Of a stretch of 35,229 nucleotides of DNA, positions 1 to 9,745 are shown in pieces (position 1 is the first letter of the stretch; the number at the start of each line of letters is the position of its first letter). Location of the stretch: contig JAIEOP010000166.1 in the NCBI GenBank assembly GCA_019750465.1, forward strand, positions 1 to 35,229. The letters are read 5' to 3'. This DNA comes from Acetobacteraceae bacterium (lineage in GTDB: Bacteria > Pseudomonadota > Alphaproteobacteria > Acetobacterales > Acetobacteraceae). The position numbers were made by a program, and so were the translations under genes. The notes beneath the pieces were generated by a model. That model searched no databases, had not been told where the DNA came from, and saw only the letters and a list, made by a program, of their open reading frames with translations.

Positions 1-134
1 GCGGGGTCGCGCAGGCGGCGCACCGCCACGGCCCGGCCGGCGGCGGAGCGGTGCCAGGCGGCCAGCAGCACCGGCTGCGGACCGAGCCGCCGTGCGGCAT
101 CCAAAGCCATTCTCGCGAAAAATTGTTGCTTCAT
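1..134 (-). CDS. 5' end of an unidentified gene, cut by the window edge
   Basis: An open frame runs leftward off the window edge without a stop. It can start at an ATG at 134 (MKQQFFARMALDAARR...) or at the in-frame ATG at 110 (MALDAARRLGPQPVLL...). About 36 to 44 residues are visible, rich in Ala, Arg and Leu, with no recognisable motif. Neither start has a strong Shine-Dalgarno sequence. It is divergent from the SLBB polysaccharide export gene, and the AT-rich stretch between them suits a two-way promoter. By position it might belong to an exopolysaccharide locus, but that is only inference; I do not recognise the family. Confidence 0.4.
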   Translation of the reverse strand, partial: MKQQFFARMALDAARRLGPQPVLLAAWHRSAAGRAVAVRRLRDP

Positions 135-151
135 TGCGGAACAAGGATATA
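123..151 (+). promoter_or_regulatory. candidate sigma70-type promoter for the SLBB export gene
   Basis: TTGTTG at 123-128 and GATATA at 146-151 are separated by 17 bp, inside a short AT-rich island (about 111-180) in otherwise very GC-rich DNA. It lies about 80 bp upstream of the preferred ATG at 233 and is divergent from the edge gene. This is pattern matching only; no transcription start is known. Confidence 0.35.
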
Positions 152-232
152 TTCGTTCCGACTTGCGCATTCCAGCGCAAATCGCATCTGCGGCGCGCGC
201 GGCACCAATTCGGGGAGAGCTGGTTGGGAGGC

Positions 233-3076
233 ATGGCATCGCGCCTGGCCGTCGCTGCCCTGGTTCTGGGAGCCGTCGCCGCAGGGCCGCCCCGTGCGGC
301 AGCGCAACCGACCGGGGCCGGGCTGCTGCAGCCGCCGGCGCTGCCGGGCCTGCCCATGACCGCGCCGCGCGGGCCGCTGCTGCCGCCCGGCAGCGCCGCA
401 CCCAGCCTGGCCTCGCCCGGCCTGACCCTGCCCGCCACGCTGCCCGGCGGCGGCGCGATCCCCGTCCTGCCCGAGGCGGCGCAGCAGGAGATCCTCAACC
501 GCATCCTCGAAGCCGCCGCGACCGGTCGCGCCCCGCCCCTGCCGCGCGGCCCCGGCCGGATCGCCTCCACCGCCGCCCTGGAGGAGGAGCCGCTCTCGCC
601 CGCCGAGGCGTTCTTCGCGGCGCGCGACCCCATCGCGCCGCCGCTGCGGCAGATCGGCTACGAGAGTCTCCGCGGCGCCCTGCCCGGCGGTGCGCCCGCC
701 GGCATCGGCTTCGGTGCCCTGCCGGACGACTACCTGCTCGGCCGCGACGACGAGCTGGTGATCGCCTTCCGCGGCCGCGTGCGGCAGACGCTGACCCAGC
801 GCATCGGCCGCGACGGCATGCTGCTGGTGCCCGACCTGCCGCCCGTCCCCGCCGCTGGCCGCACCCTGCGCGCGCTGCGCGCCGACCTGGAGGCGCGCGC
901 GGCGCAGGATCTCGGCGGCTCGGAGGTTTTCGTCTCGGTCGGCCAGGTGCGGCAGATCGCCGTCTTCGTCGGCGGCGAGGTGACGCGGCCGGGGCTGGTG
1001 CCGCTCACCGCGCATGCCTCGGTGCTGGATGCCATGGTGGCGGCGGGCGGGGTGCGGCGCACCGGCTCGCTGCGCGCCATCCGCGTCGAGGGCGGCGGCG
1101 GGCCGGGGCGGACCGTGGACCTGTACCCGGTGGTGGTGGGCGCCGGCGGCAACGCGCCCGAGCTGACCCTGCGCGAGGGCGAGCGCATCCTGGTCCCCCC
1201 GCTCGGCGGCGCCGTCGCGATCGGCGGCGAGGTGACGCGACCCGGCATCTACGAACTGCCGGCCGGGGCGGGCGCCGCCCCGGTGCCCGCCATGCTGGCG
1301 CTCGCCGGGCAGCCGCTGCGCCCGGGCGGCAACCGCTACCTGCTGCAGACCGGGGATGCCGGCGGCCGACGCAGCGTGCAGGAGATCGGCCCGCGCGACG
1401 CGCTGCGCCGTGGCGACCTGCTGCGGGTGGAGCCGGGGACGGACGCCCCGGCGAACCAGATCCGGGTGGCGGGGCATGTCGCCACCGGCGGGGCGGCGAC
1501 GGTGCTGCGCTCGGCCGGCGGGCGCGGGCGCAGCCTGAAGGGGGTGCTGGCGGACCCGCTGCTGGTGCGGCCCGATCCCTATCCGCCGCTCGGCGTGGTC
1601 TGGCGGACGGACCGGCGCAGCCGGGCGCGGCACTTCATCGCCTTCGACCTTGCCGCCGTGCTGCGCGGCGGGGCCGACCTGCCGCTTACCGAGGGCGACG
1701 AGGTGATCCTGGTCGGGCTGGCCGAGGTGCAGTGGCTGGCCAGCCCGGTGGTGCAGCGGGCGCTGCGCGGCGAGCCGCCGATTGCCGGCACCGCCGCACC
1801 GGAACCGATCACCGCCGCGACCATCGGCCTGGCCGGCGGCTTCGGCCCGGCCGCGCCTGGCTTGGCGGCCGGCGGCGCTGTCGGGGAGTGCCACGCGCTG
1901 CACCTCGTCGCGGTGGCGGCCCAGGCCTCGCGCGGGCGCTTCGCCCATGCGAGGGGCGCGGGCTTCCCCGATCTCGGCCGGCCGGGGTGCCCGCAGTTGT
2001 TCCAGGATTATCCCGCACTCCTGCCCTTCCTGCTGGACCAGTCGATGGTGCTGACCGGGGAGGTGCGCCTGCCCGGCCTCTATCCGGTGCTGCCCGGCGC
2101 ACGGCTCGAGGCGGCGGTGGCGGTGGCGGGCGGGCTCTCCGACGCGGCGGACCTGTCGCAGGTGGAGCTGTCGCGGGAAGGGCCGCGGGCCGATGGGCCT
2201 TCGGCCCTGACCCGCACGGCGCTGGACCTGCGCGGCGGCCGCGGCCTCGGCACGGTGCCCGTCGGGCCGCGCGACGCCGTGCGCATCCCGCGCGTCGAGG
2301 GCGAGCGGGAGCTGGGGCCGGTAACGCTGGTGGGCGAGTTCTTCCGCCCCGGCACCTACGACATCCGCCGCGGCGAGCGGCTGTCCGAGGTCATCGCCCG
2401 GGCCGGCGGGCTGACGCCGCAGGCCTTCCCCTATGGCGCGGTGTTCTCGCGCGAGAGCGTGCGCCAGCGCCAGCAGGAGGGCTTCCTGCGCACGGCGCGC
2501 GAGCTGGAGCAGGGGCTGACCCAGGTGGCGGCCGGCCAGGCGGTGACGGCGCCGCGCGGCACCAGCGTGGACGTCGCCGGCGCGGTGCAGGCGGGGCGGA
2601 CGCTGGCGGATTCGCTGCGCCAGGCGCGTGCCGCGGGGCGGATGGTGGTGGAGGCCAACCCGGTGGTGCTGGCGACGCGCCCCGACCTCGATCCGCTGCT
2701 GGAGCCGGGGGATTTGGTGGCGATGCCGAAGCGCCCGGCCGAGGTGACGGTGGTGGGTGCCGTGCTGAACCCCGGCAGCCTGCAATTCACCTCCGGCTGG
2801 CGCGCCGTGGACTACGTGCGGGCGGCCGGCGGGCGGCAGCGCTTCGCCGACGCCGGCCGTGCCTTCGTGGTGCTGCCGAACGGGCAGTCCGTGCCGGCCG
2901 GGCAGGGCTGGTTCGGCGAGGGCGGGCCGCCGGTGCCGCCGGGCAGCGTGGTGGTGGTGCCGCAGGACCCCTCGCCCTACGAGACCTGGGCCTTCCTGCG
3001 CGACCTGACGGGGGTGTTCGGCCAGCTCGCGCTGTCCTCGGCGGCGCTGGCGGTGATCAGCAATGCGTCGCGGTAG
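233..3076 (+). CDS. SLBB-repeat polysaccharide export protein (Wza-like family)
   Basis: Predicted secreted or outer-membrane-associated component of capsule or exopolysaccharide export. The frame is open from 92, but the ATG at 233 gives a clean signal peptide (MASRLAVAALVLGAVAAG, then PPRAAAQ), so I choose it; 947 residues result. After a Pro/Ala-rich linker comes a polysaccharide-export N-terminal domain (DDYLLGRDDELVIAF) followed by SLBB motifs of the form GGEVTRPG. Five are visible: FVGGEVTRPG, IGGEVTRPGIYELP, LTGEVRLPGLYPV, LVGEFFRPGTYDI and VVGAVLNPGSLQF, four of them followed by a V-A-G-G segment. The C-terminus is mildly hydrophobic. At over 900 residues it is much longer than Wza (about 380), as in multi-SLBB proteins of alphaproteobacteria. 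It ends 8 nt from the convergent pheA stop. No Wzc or Wzx/Wzy gene is in the window, so the polymer is unknown. Confidence 0.88.
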   Translation: MASRLAVAALVLGAVAAGPPRAAAQPTGAGLLQPPALPGLPMTAPRGPLLPPGSAAPSLASPGLTLPATLPGGGAIPVLPEAAQQEILNRILEAAATGRAPPLPRGPGRIASTAALEEEPLSPAEAFFAARDPIAPPLRQIGYESLRGALPGGAPAGIGFGALPDDYLLGRDDELVIAFRGRVRQTLTQRIGRDGMLLVPDLPPVPAAGRTLRALRADLEARAAQDLGGSEVFVSVGQVRQIAVFVGGEVTRPGLVPLTAHASVLDAMVAAGGVRRTGSLRAIRVEGGGGPGRTVDLYPVVVGAGGNAPELTLREGERILVPPLGGAVAIGGEVTRPGIYELPAGAGAAPVPAMLALAGQPLRPGGNRYLLQTGDAGGRRSVQEIGPRDALRRGDLLRVEPGTDAPANQIRVAGHVATGGAATVLRSAGGRGRSLKGVLADPLLVRPDPYPPLGVVWRTDRRSRARHFIAFDLAAVLRGGADLPLTEGDEVILVGLAEVQWLASPVVQRALRGEPPIAGTAAPEPITAATIGLAGGFGPAAPGLAAGGAVGECHALHLVAVAAQASRGRFAHARGAGFPDLGRPGCPQLFQDYPALLPFLLDQSMVLTGEVRLPGLYPVLPGARLEAAVAVAGGLSDAADLSQVELSREGPRADGPSALTRTALDLRGGRGLGTVPVGPRDAVRIPRVEGERELGPVTLVGEFFRPGTYDIRRGERLSEVIARAGGLTPQAFPYGAVFSRESVRQRQQEGFLRTARELEQGLTQVAAGQAVTAPRGTSVDVAGAVQAGRTLADSLRQARAAGRMVVEANPVVLATRPDLDPLLEPGDLVAMPKRPAEVTVVGAVLNPGSLQFTSGWRAVDYVRAAGGRQRFADAGRAFVVLPNGQSVPAGQGWFGEGGPPVPPGSVVVVPQDPSPYETWAFLRDLTGVFGQLALSSAALAVISNASR

Positions 3077-3084
3077 GGGGTGTC

Positions 3085-3930
3085 TCAGGGGCCCTGGTGC
3101 GCCAGCCGGTAGGGGTGCGCGCGGTAGCAGCCGAGCACCTTCAGCTCGCGCGAGAAGAACTCCAGCTCCGCCAACGCCCGCTTCAGCGCCGCCTCCTCCG
3201 GATGCCCATCCACGTCCGCGAGGAACTGCGTCGCGGTGAACTCGCCATCGAGCATGTAGCTCTCCAGCTTGGTCATGTTCACGCCGTTCGTCGCGAACCC
3301 GCCGAGCGCCTTGTACAGCGCCGCCGGGATGGACTGCACGCGGAACACGAAGCTCGTCACGCAGTCCGGCGTGCCGGCCGGCGGCATCGCCGCCTCGCGC
3401 GAGCAGACGTAGAAGCGCGTGGTGTTGTGCGCCGCGTCCTCGACGTTGCGGCGCAGGATCTCGAGGCCGTAGATCTCGGCCGCCAGCGCGCTGGCGATGG
3501 CCGCGTCCCCCACGCCGCCGCGCTGCGCGATCAGTTCGGCCGCGCCGGCGGTGTCGGCCTCGATCACCGGCGTCAGGCGAAGCTCCCGCAGGATGTTGCG
3601 CACCTGGCCGAGCGCCACGGGGTGGCTGTGCGCGCGCCGCAGCGTCGCCAGCGTCGCGCCCCGCGGCGCCAGCAGGCAGTGCTCGACGCGCTCGAAATGC
3701 TCGCCGACGACGGAGAGGCCGCTTTCGGGCAGCAGGCGGTGGATGTCGGGCACCCGGCCGGCCAGCGAGTTCTCGCAGGGCAGCATGGCCAGCGTCGCCT
3801 CGCCGGCGCGCACCGCATCCATCGCCGCCTCGAAGGAAGGGCATGGCAGGGTCGTCCAGCCCGGATAGGCGGCGCGGCAGGCCAGGTCGGAATAGGCCCC
3901 GGGCAGGCCCTGGAAGGCGATGATCTTCAT
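3085..3930 (-). CDS. pheA: prephenate dehydratase
   Basis: Converts prephenate to phenylpyruvate in phenylalanine biosynthesis, in the cytosol. The 281-residue product starts MKIIAFQGLPGAYSD, the typical PDT N-terminus; the frame stays open upstream to 4185, but that extension runs into kdsB and is not family-like. Catalytic-domain motifs are CENSLAG (about 52-58) and the essential Thr-Arg-Phe in HNTTRF (171-173). A C-terminal ACT domain follows (about 190-275), with GVNMTKLESYM matching the Phe-binding feedback loop. It is a monofunctional PDT without chorismate mutase, the usual alphaproteobacterial arrangement. It lies 10 nt downstream of kdsB on the same strand, so the two are probably cotranscribed. 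Feedback inhibition by phenylalanine is expected from the ACT domain. Confidence 0.95.
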   Translation of the reverse strand: MKIIAFQGLPGAYSDLACRAAYPGWTTLPCPSFEAAMDAVRAGEATLAMLPCENSLAGRVPDIHRLLPESGLSVVGEHFERVEHCLLAPRGATLATLRRAHSHPVALGQVRNILRELRLTPVIEADTAGAAELIAQRGGVGDAAIASALAAEIYGLEILRRNVEDAAHNTTRFYVCSREAAMPPAGTPDCVTSFVFRVQSIPAALYKALGGFATNGVNMTKLESYMLDGEFTATQFLADVDGHPEEAALKRALAELEFFSRELKVLGCYRAHPYRLAHQGP

Positions 3931-3940
3931 GCGTGGGTTC

Positions 3941-4672
3941 CTATCGCGCCAGCAGCGCCCGCGCGCGGTCGAGGTCGTGCGGCGTATCGACGCCGAAGGG
4001 GCCGTGCGCGATGCGCGCGGCGCCGATGCGCATGCCGGCCTCCAGCGCGCGCAGCTGCTCCAGCCGCTCGCGCAGTTCCAGCGGGCTCGGTGGCAGGGCG
4101 ACGAAGCGCTCCAGCGCGGCGCGGCGGAAGGCGTAGATGCCGATATGGTGCCAATGCGGCCCCGGCCCCCAGGGCACGGGCGCACGGGAGAAATACAGCG
4201 CCGGGGCGATCACGGCCTCGCCCCCGAAGGCGCAGGCGCATTTGACGAAGCTGTCGGTCGCCAGCTCCGCCGCATCGGCGATCGGGCACACCAGCGTGCC
4301 GATGTCGATGCCGGGGTCGGCCAGCGGCAGCAGCACCGCCCGCAGCGCGGCGGGGTCGAGGGTCGGGAAATCGCCCTGCAGGTTCACCACCACATCGTGC
4401 CGCCCCTGCGGATCCAGCGCGGCCATGGCGCGCTGCACCCGGTCGGTCCCGCTGGGGACGTCCTCGTCCGCCAGCACGGCGGTGCCGCCGGCTTCGCGCA
4501 CGGCGTCCATGATCGGCTGGTCGCCCGCGGCGACGGCGACGGGGCCGATGCCGGCCTCCCGCGCGCGCTCCAGCACGTGGAGGATCATGAGCTTGCCGGC
4601 GATATCGGCCAGCGGCTTGCCGGGCAGCCGCGTCGCGGCCAGGCGCGCGGGAATGACGATGATCGGGTTCAT
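3941..4672 (-). CDS. kdsB: 3-deoxy-manno-octulosonate cytidylyltransferase (CMP-KDO synthetase)
   Basis: Activates KDO with CTP to CMP-KDO for lipopolysaccharide inner-core synthesis. The 243-residue protein begins MNPIIVIPARLAATRLPGKPL, the nucleotide-binding signature of KdsB; the upstream in-frame ATG at 4723 adds 17 non-conserved residues. Other family motifs are PSGTDRV, NLQGDFP (usually NVQGDEP, so Phe replaces Glu here), HIGIYAFRR and the C-terminal GVDTPHDLDRAR. The length is normal for the family (about 245). It is first in a kdsB-pheA pair and divergent from hisN across about 110 bp. The kdsB-pheA pairing is a genomic association without an obvious metabolic link. Confidence 0.95.
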   Translation of the reverse strand: MNPIIVIPARLAATRLPGKPLADIAGKLMILHVLERAREAGIGPVAVAAGDQPIMDAVREAGGTAVLADEDVPSGTDRVQRAMAALDPQGRHDVVVNLQGDFPTLDPAALRAVLLPLADPGIDIGTLVCPIADAAELATDSFVKCACAFGGEAVIAPALYFSRAPVPWGPGPHWHHIGIYAFRRAALERFVALPPSPLELRERLEQLRALEAGMRIGAARIAHGPFGVDTPHDLDRARALLAR

Positions 4673-4770
4673 GGCGGCCAGGATGCGGTCGGGTTGCCGG
4701 TCGGCGGGGCGCCGCCTATGCACGCGCCGCTTCTAGCCCGTGATGGCGCGGGCCGGAACCACCCCGCGGC

Positions 4771-4775
4771 AAGGG
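4771..4775 (+). promoter_or_regulatory. Shine-Dalgarno sequence deciding the hisN start
   Basis: AAGGG lies 9 nt upstream of the ATG at 4785. The earlier in-frame ATGs at 4740 and 4743 lack a comparable site, so the start at 4785 is preferred. Confidence 0.4.
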
Positions 4776-4784
4776 TCCCCCCGC

Positions 4785-5567
4785 ATGGTCGATCCAGCAC
4801 TGCTCGCCGCGGCCGAGGCGGCCGCCGATGCCGCCGGCGCGGTGATCCGCCCGCTGTTCCGCAGCCCGCTGCTGGTCGAGGCGAAGGGCGATGCCAGCCC
4901 GGTGACGGAGGCCGACCGCGGCGCCGAGCGGGCCATGCGGGCGGTGCTGGCGGAGCGCTTCCCCGGGCACGGCATCTGGGGCGAGGAATACGGGCCGGAC
5001 CGGGCCGACGCCGAGTGGGTGTGGCTGCTGGACCCGATCGACGGCACGCGGGCCTTCGTCACCGGCCGGCCGCTCTTCGGCTGCCTGGTGGCGCTGCTGC
5101 ACCGGGGCCGGCCGGTGCTCGGCCTCATCGACCAGCCCGTGGCGGGGGAGCGCTGGATCGGGGTGGCGGGGGAGAAGACGCGGTTCCGTTCCCCCATGGG
5201 GGGGCGCGCAGGCTGCCGACCCTGCGCCCGGATCGAGGACGCGGAGTTCTCCTCCACCAGCCCGGAGATGTTCCACCCTGCTGACCAGCCCGGCTTCGAC
5301 CGCCTGCGCCGCGCAGCGCGCCGCACTACCTGGGGCGGCGACTGCTACGGCTACGGCTTGCTGGCGCTCGGCCTGGTGGACGTGATCGCGGAAGCCACGA
5401 TGCAGCCCTGGGACTGGGCGGCGCTGGTGCCGGTGGTGGAGGGGGCCGGCGGACGTGTCACCGATTGGGCCGGCCGACCGCTCACCATGGACTCGGACGG
5501 GCGGGTGCTGGCGGTGGGCGACCCGGCGCTGCTGGCGGAGGCGGTGGGGCTGCTTACCGGTCGGTAA
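4785..5567 (+). CDS. hisN: histidinol-phosphatase, inositol monophosphatase family
   Basis: Predicted Mg-dependent phosphatase of the IMPase fold, best matching the HisN type that dephosphorylates histidinol phosphate in histidine synthesis. The 260-residue form has the metal-binding motifs GEEYG (66-70), DPIDGT (83-88) and WDWAALVPVVEGAGG with Asp210. SPVTEADRGAE (about 38-48) is the N-terminal family motif. The CYGYGLLALGLVDV segment is typical of the HisN subgroup, though inositol monophosphatase or CysQ activity cannot be excluded from sequence. It is divergent from kdsB and ends 46 nt before the yejA-like gene, so it may be read through into the transporter operon. Confidence 0.85.
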   Translation: MVDPALLAAAEAAADAAGAVIRPLFRSPLLVEAKGDASPVTEADRGAERAMRAVLAERFPGHGIWGEEYGPDRADAEWVWLLDPIDGTRAFVTGRPLFGCLVALLHRGRPVLGLIDQPVAGERWIGVAGEKTRFRSPMGGRAGCRPCARIEDAEFSSTSPEMFHPADQPGFDRLRRAARRTTWGGDCYGYGLLALGLVDVIAEATMQPWDWAALVPVVEGAGGRVTDWAGRPLTMDSDGRVLAVGDPALLAEAVGLLTGR

Positions 5568-5613
5568 GCGCGCCGCCGTTGCAGCGTGAGGGGGCAGCCC
5601 CCATCCTGCGCGC

Positions 5614-7476
5614 ATGCATCGTCGCGACCTCCTGGCCTCCGGCATCGCCCTGGGCCTCGCCCCGACCCTTTCCCTGCCCAGCCTGCGCCGAGCCCGCGCG
5701 CAGGGCCCGGCGCCGCTGCGCACCCATGCGCTGTCGCTGCTCGGCGAGCCGTCGCTGCCGGCGGACTTCACCCATTGGCCCTGGGTCAACCCCGAGGCGC
5801 CGAAGGGGGGCGAGCTGGCGCTGACCGCGCTCGGCAGCTTCGACAGCTTCAACCCCTACATCCTGCGCGGCACGCCGGCCGTGGGGCTGGGCAACATCTA
5901 CGACACGCTGCTGAAGGAAAGCTCCGACGAGGCAAGCACGGAATACGCGCACCTCGCCGGCGTCATCGAGGTGCCGGCGGACCGCAAGGGCGTCGCCTTC
6001 GAGCTGCGCCCGGAGGCACGCTGGCATGACGGCCGCCCCGTCACCGCCGAGGACGTGGTCTTCACCTTCGACGCGCTGCGCACCCATGGCCGCCCCTTCT
6101 ACCGCGCCTACTGGGCCGATGTGACGGACGTGGTCGCCGAGGGGCCGCGGCGCGTGGTGTTCCGCTTCCGTGGCAACGAGAACCGCGAGCTGGCGCTGAT
6201 CCTCGGCCAGCTGGCCGTGCTGCCGAAGCACTGGTGGGAGGGCAAGGATTTCTCCCGGCCGATCCTGGAGCCGCCGCTCGGCTCCGGCCCCTACCGCATC
6301 GAGCGCTTCGAGCCCGGGCGCGGCATCACCTACCGCCGCGTGCCGGAGTACTGGGGCCGCGACCTGCCCACCATGCGGGGCACCAACAATTTCGACACCA
6401 TGCGCTACGAGTATTTCCGCGACACGACCGTGGCGCTGGAGGCGTTCAAGGCCGGGCAGATCGACTTCCGAACCGAGAACATCGCCAAGGACTGGGCCAC
6501 CGCCTACGACTTCCCCGCCGTGCGCCGCGGCCTGGTGAAGCGCGACGAGATCCGCCACGAACTGCCCACCGGCATGCAGGCCTTCGCGGTGAACCTGCGC
6601 CGCTCGCTGTTCGGGGACGCCCGCGTGCGCCGCGCGCTGATCGAGGTCTTCGACTTCGAGTGGATGAACGCCAACCTGTTCTACGGCAGCTACACCCGCA
6701 CGCAGTCCTACTTCTCGAACTCCGAGCTGGCGTCGAGCGGCCTGCCGCAGGGGCGGGAGCTGGCGATCCTGGAGGGTTTCCGCGGCCGCATCCCCGATCC
6801 CGTCTTCACCGAGCCGTACACGCTGCCCGTCACCGACGGCTCGGGCAACAACCGCGAGGGCGCGCGCCGCGCGCTCGCGCTGCTGCGCGAGGCGGGCTGG
6901 ACGGTGCGCGAGCGCCGGCTGGTGAACGCCCAGGGCCAGCCCTTCGAGTTCGAGATCCTGCTGAACGGCCCCTCCTTCGAGCGCGTGGCGCTGCCCTATG
7001 TGCAGTGGCTGCAGCGGCTGGGCATGAACCCCCGCGTGCGCACGGTGGACCCGGCGCAGTACCGCGTGCGCATGGACGCCTTCGACTTCGACATGACGGT
7101 GGGCGGCGCCGGGCAGTCGCTCAGCCCCGGCAACGAGCAGCGCGACTACTGGACCTGCGAGAAGGCGCGGCAGAACGGCAGCCGCAACATCTCCGGCATC
7201 TGCGACCCGGCGATCGACGAGCTGGTGGAGCTGGTGATCAACGCGCCGGACCGCGAGGAGCTGGTGGCCCGCACCCGCGCGCTGGACCGCGTGCTGCTGT
7301 GGCACCACTACATGATCCCGCACTGGCACATCCGGACCTTCCGCATCGCCTGGTGGGACAAGCTCGACCGGCCGCCGCGCAACCCGCGCTACAACCTGGC
7401 GCTGGATTCGTGGTGGGTGGACCCGTCGCGCGAGGGCGCGGTGGAGCAGGCGCGGCAGCAGCAGCCGGCCCGGTAG
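5614..7476 (+). CDS. yejA: YejA-like extracellular solute-binding protein of a peptide ABC transporter
   Basis: Periplasmic binding protein (family 5, peptide/nickel-binding type) of the downstream importer. The 620 residues begin [17 protein letters not shown], with an Arg-Arg followed by a hydrophobic stretch and an A-R-A-Q cleavage region, consistent with Tat export. The body carries family features: [37 protein letters not shown], and a C-terminal [14 protein letters not shown] segment found in YejA-type proteins. Length matches YejA (about 600), longer than OppA/DppA. YejABEF imports microcin C and oligopeptides in enterobacteria; the substrate here is unknown. It begins the operon with the permease genes 7 nt downstream. 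Confidence 0.9.
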   Translation: MHRRDLLASGIALGLAPTLSLPSLRRARAQGPAPLRTHALSLLGEPSLPADFTHWPWVNPEAPKGGELALTALGSFDSFNPYILRGTPAVGLGNIYDTLLKESSDEASTEYAHLAGVIEVPADRKGVAFELRPEARWHDGRPVTAEDVVFTFDALRTHGRPFYRAYWADVTDVVAEGPRRVVFRFRGNENRELALILGQLAVLPKHWWEGKDFSRPILEPPLGSGPYRIERFEPGRGITYRRVPEYWGRDLPTMRGTNNFDTMRYEYFRDTTVALEAFKAGQIDFRTENIAKDWATAYDFPAVRRGLVKRDEIRHELPTGMQAFAVNLRRSLFGDARVRRALIEVFDFEWMNANLFYGSYTRTQSYFSNSELASSGLPQGRELAILEGFRGRIPDPVFTEPYTLPVTDGSGNNREGARRALALLREAGWTVRERRLVNAQGQPFEFEILLNGPSFERVALPYVQWLQRLGMNPRVRTVDPAQYRVRMDAFDFDMTVGGAGQSLSPGNEQRDYWTCEKARQNGSRNISGICDPAIDELVELVINAPDREELVARTRALDRVLLWHHYMIPHWHIRTFRIAWWDKLDRPPRNPRYNLALDSWWVDPSREGAVEQARQQQPAR

Positions 7477-7483
7477 CACGCCG

Positions 7484-8605
7484 GTGGGGGCCTACCTGCT
7501 GCGGCGGCTGTTCCTGGTGGTGCCGACCCTGTTCGGCATCATCCTGATCAACTTCGCCGTCATCCAGTTCGCCCCCGGCGGCCCAGTGGAGCAGATGCTC
7601 GCCGAGCTGCGCGGCGAGGGCCAGACGCTCGGCCGCATCACCGGCGAGGGCGGCGGCGAGGTGCGGCCGGCCGGCCCGCCGGAGCGCGGCGGGGCGGACG
7701 CGTCGGGCGGCGCCGGCCCGGTCGGCAGCTACCGCGGCGCGCAGGGCCTCGATCCCGCCATCGTCGCCGAGATCGAGCGCGCCTTCGGCTTCGACAAGCC
7801 GGCGCATGTGCGGTTCTGGGAGATGCTGTCCGGCTACCTGCGCTTCGACTTCGGCCGCAGCCTGTTCCGCGACCGGCCGGTGGTGGACCTGATATTCGAG
7901 AAGATGCCGGTCTCCGTCTCGCTCGGGCTGTGGTCCACGCTGATCATCTACCTGGTCTCGATCCCGCTCGGCATCAGGAAGGCGGTGCGCGACGGCTCGC
8001 GCTTCGATGTCTGGAGCAGCGGCGTGGTGCTGGTGGGCTATGCCATCCCGGGCTTCCTGTTCGCCATCCTGCTGGTGGTGCTGTTCGCCGGCGGGTCCTT
8101 CCTGCAGTGGTTTCCGCTGCGCGGCCTGGCCTCGCCGGGGATGGATGGCGCGCCCTTCCTGGCGCGCGCGATCGACTATGCCTGGCACATGGTGCTGCCG
8201 ACCCTGGCGCTGGTGATCGGCGGCTTCGCGGGCCTGACCATGCTGACCAAGAACAGCTTCCTCGACGAGATCAACAAGCAGTACGTGCTGACCGCGCGGG
8301 CCAAGGGCGCAAGCGAGACGCGGGTGCTGTACGGGCACGTCTTCCGCAACGCCATGCTGCTGATCATCGCCGGCTTCCCGGCGGCCTTCATCGGCATCCT
8401 GTTCACCGGGGCGCTGCTGGTGGAGATCATCTTCTCGCTCGACGGGCTCGGGCTGCTGGGGTTCGAGAGCGCGCTGCGCCGCGACTACCCGGTGATGTTC
8501 GGCACGCTCTACATCTTCACGCTGCTCGGGCTGGTGATGCAGATCGTGGGGGACTTCACCTATACGCTGGTCGATCCGCGGATCGACTTCGAGGCGCGGC
8601 GGTGA
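7484..8605 (+). CDS. yejB: YejB-like ABC transporter permease
   Basis: Inner-membrane permease subunit of the binding-protein-dependent peptide importer. The GTG start at 7484 gives [24 protein letters not shown], a first membrane segment typical of DppB/YejB proteins. FAPGGPVEQ and a following soluble insertion of about 60 residues ([16 protein letters not shown]...) are characteristic of YejB rather than DppB. The EAA loop that contacts the ATPase is around residues 261-291 ([21 protein letters not shown]). About six membrane segments are visible. The length of 373 is close to YejB (about 364). It follows yejA by 7 nt; the next permease gene is 103 nt downstream across a GC-rich hairpin repeat. 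Confidence 0.92.
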   Translation: MGAYLLRRLFLVVPTLFGIILINFAVIQFAPGGPVEQMLAELRGEGQTLGRITGEGGGEVRPAGPPERGGADASGGAGPVGSYRGAQGLDPAIVAEIERAFGFDKPAHVRFWEMLSGYLRFDFGRSLFRDRPVVDLIFEKMPVSVSLGLWSTLIIYLVSIPLGIRKAVRDGSRFDVWSSGVVLVGYAIPGFLFAILLVVLFAGGSFLQWFPLRGLASPGMDGAPFLARAIDYAWHMVLPTLALVIGGFAGLTMLTKNSFLDEINKQYVLTARAKGASETRVLYGHVFRNAMLLIIAGFPAAFIGILFTGALLVEIIFSLDGLGLLGFESALRRDYPVMFGTLYIFTLLGLVMQIVGDFTYTLVDPRIDFEARR

Positions 8606-8607
8606 TC

Positions 8608-8692
8608 CACCACCCCCACCCAACCCTCCCCCGCAGGCGGGGGAGGGCTTCTTCTCCCTCCCCCGCCCGCGGGGGAGGGCCGGGGTGGGGGG
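8608..8692. repeat. GC-rich double-hairpin intergenic repeat inside the yej operon
   Basis: Two perfect 11-bp inverted repeats lie side by side: CCCTCCCCCGC/GCGGGGGAGGG at 8624-8634/8637-8647 and again at 8656-8666/8669-8679, each with a 2-nt loop. Flanking arms CACCCCCACCC and GGGGTGGGG add an outer dyad. It fills the yejB-yejE spacer and would fold strongly in the mRNA. A related element is at 26713-26850, so it looks like a dispersed REP-like repeat, not a gene-specific terminator. No poly-T tract follows. Confidence 0.8.
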
Positions 8693-8708
8693 CGTTCAGG
8701 GGGTGGCC

Positions 8709-9745
8709 ATGCCCCTGACCCCCCTCACCCGGCGCCGCCTGGCGAATTTCCGCGCCAACCGCCGCGGCTGGTGGTCGCTCTGGATCTTCGCCGTGATCTT
8801 CTGCGTGACGCTGTTCGCGGAGTTCATCGCCAATGACCGCCCGCTGGTCGCGCGCGTCGACGGCCAGTGGTTCGTCCCCGTGCTCTCGGACTATGCCGAG
8901 AGCGACATCATCCCCGACGGCCTGCCGACCGAGGCCGACTGGCACGACCCGCAATTCCGCCAGGAGATCGCCGAGCGCGGCGGCTGGATGGTCTGGCCGG
9001 CGATCCCCTTCGCCTACGACACCGTCGTGCGCGACCTCGGCCGCCCGGCGCCGGCGCCGCCCTCGGCACGCAACCTGCTCGGCACGGACGACCAGGCGCG
9101 CGACGTGCTGGCCCGCGTGATCTACGGCTTCCGCATCTCGGTGCTGTTCGGCTTCACCCTGACCATCGTCTCCTCCGTCCTCGGCATCATGGCGGGGGCG
9201 GTGCAGGGCTACTACGGCGGCCTGACCGACCTGCTGTTCCAGCGCTTCATCGAGATCTGGCGCGGCATGCCGGAGCTCTATTTGCTGATCATCCTGGCCT
9301 CGATCATCACCCCCTCCTTCTGGATCCTGCTCGGCTTCCTGCTGCTGTTCTCCTGGATGGGGCTGACCGGCGTGGTCCGGGCGGAATTCCTGCGCGGGCG
9401 GAACTTCGACTACGTGCGCGCGGCACGCGCCCTCGGCGTCTCCGACGCGCGCATCATGGCCCGGCACATCCTGCCGAACGCCATGGTGGCGACGCTGACC
9501 TTCCTGCCCTTCATCCTCTCGGGCTCCGTGGTGATCCTCACCTCGCTCGACTTCCTCGGCTTCGGCCTGCCGCCCGGCTCGCCCTCGCTGGGGGAGCTGG
9601 TGAACCAGGGCAAGAACAACCTGCAGGCCCCTTGGCTGGCGCTGACCGGCTTCATGGTGCTCGGCCTGATGTTGAGCCTGCTGACCTTCGTCGGCGAGGC
9701 GGTGCGCGACGCCTTCGACCCGCGCAAGCTGCCCGGGGGTGGACG

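Noticed and set aside
131-3844. Long minus-strand open frame (over 1200 codons) antisense to the SLBB export gene
   Set aside because: Its translation is Arg/Ala/Gly-rich low-complexity sequence with no motif; the plus-strand frame has a signal peptide and SLBB repeats. Such shadows are common in DNA of this GC content.
8608-8692. Hairpins considered as an intrinsic terminator
   Set aside because: No poly-T run follows, it is inside an operon, and a related element occurs elsewhere in a different context.
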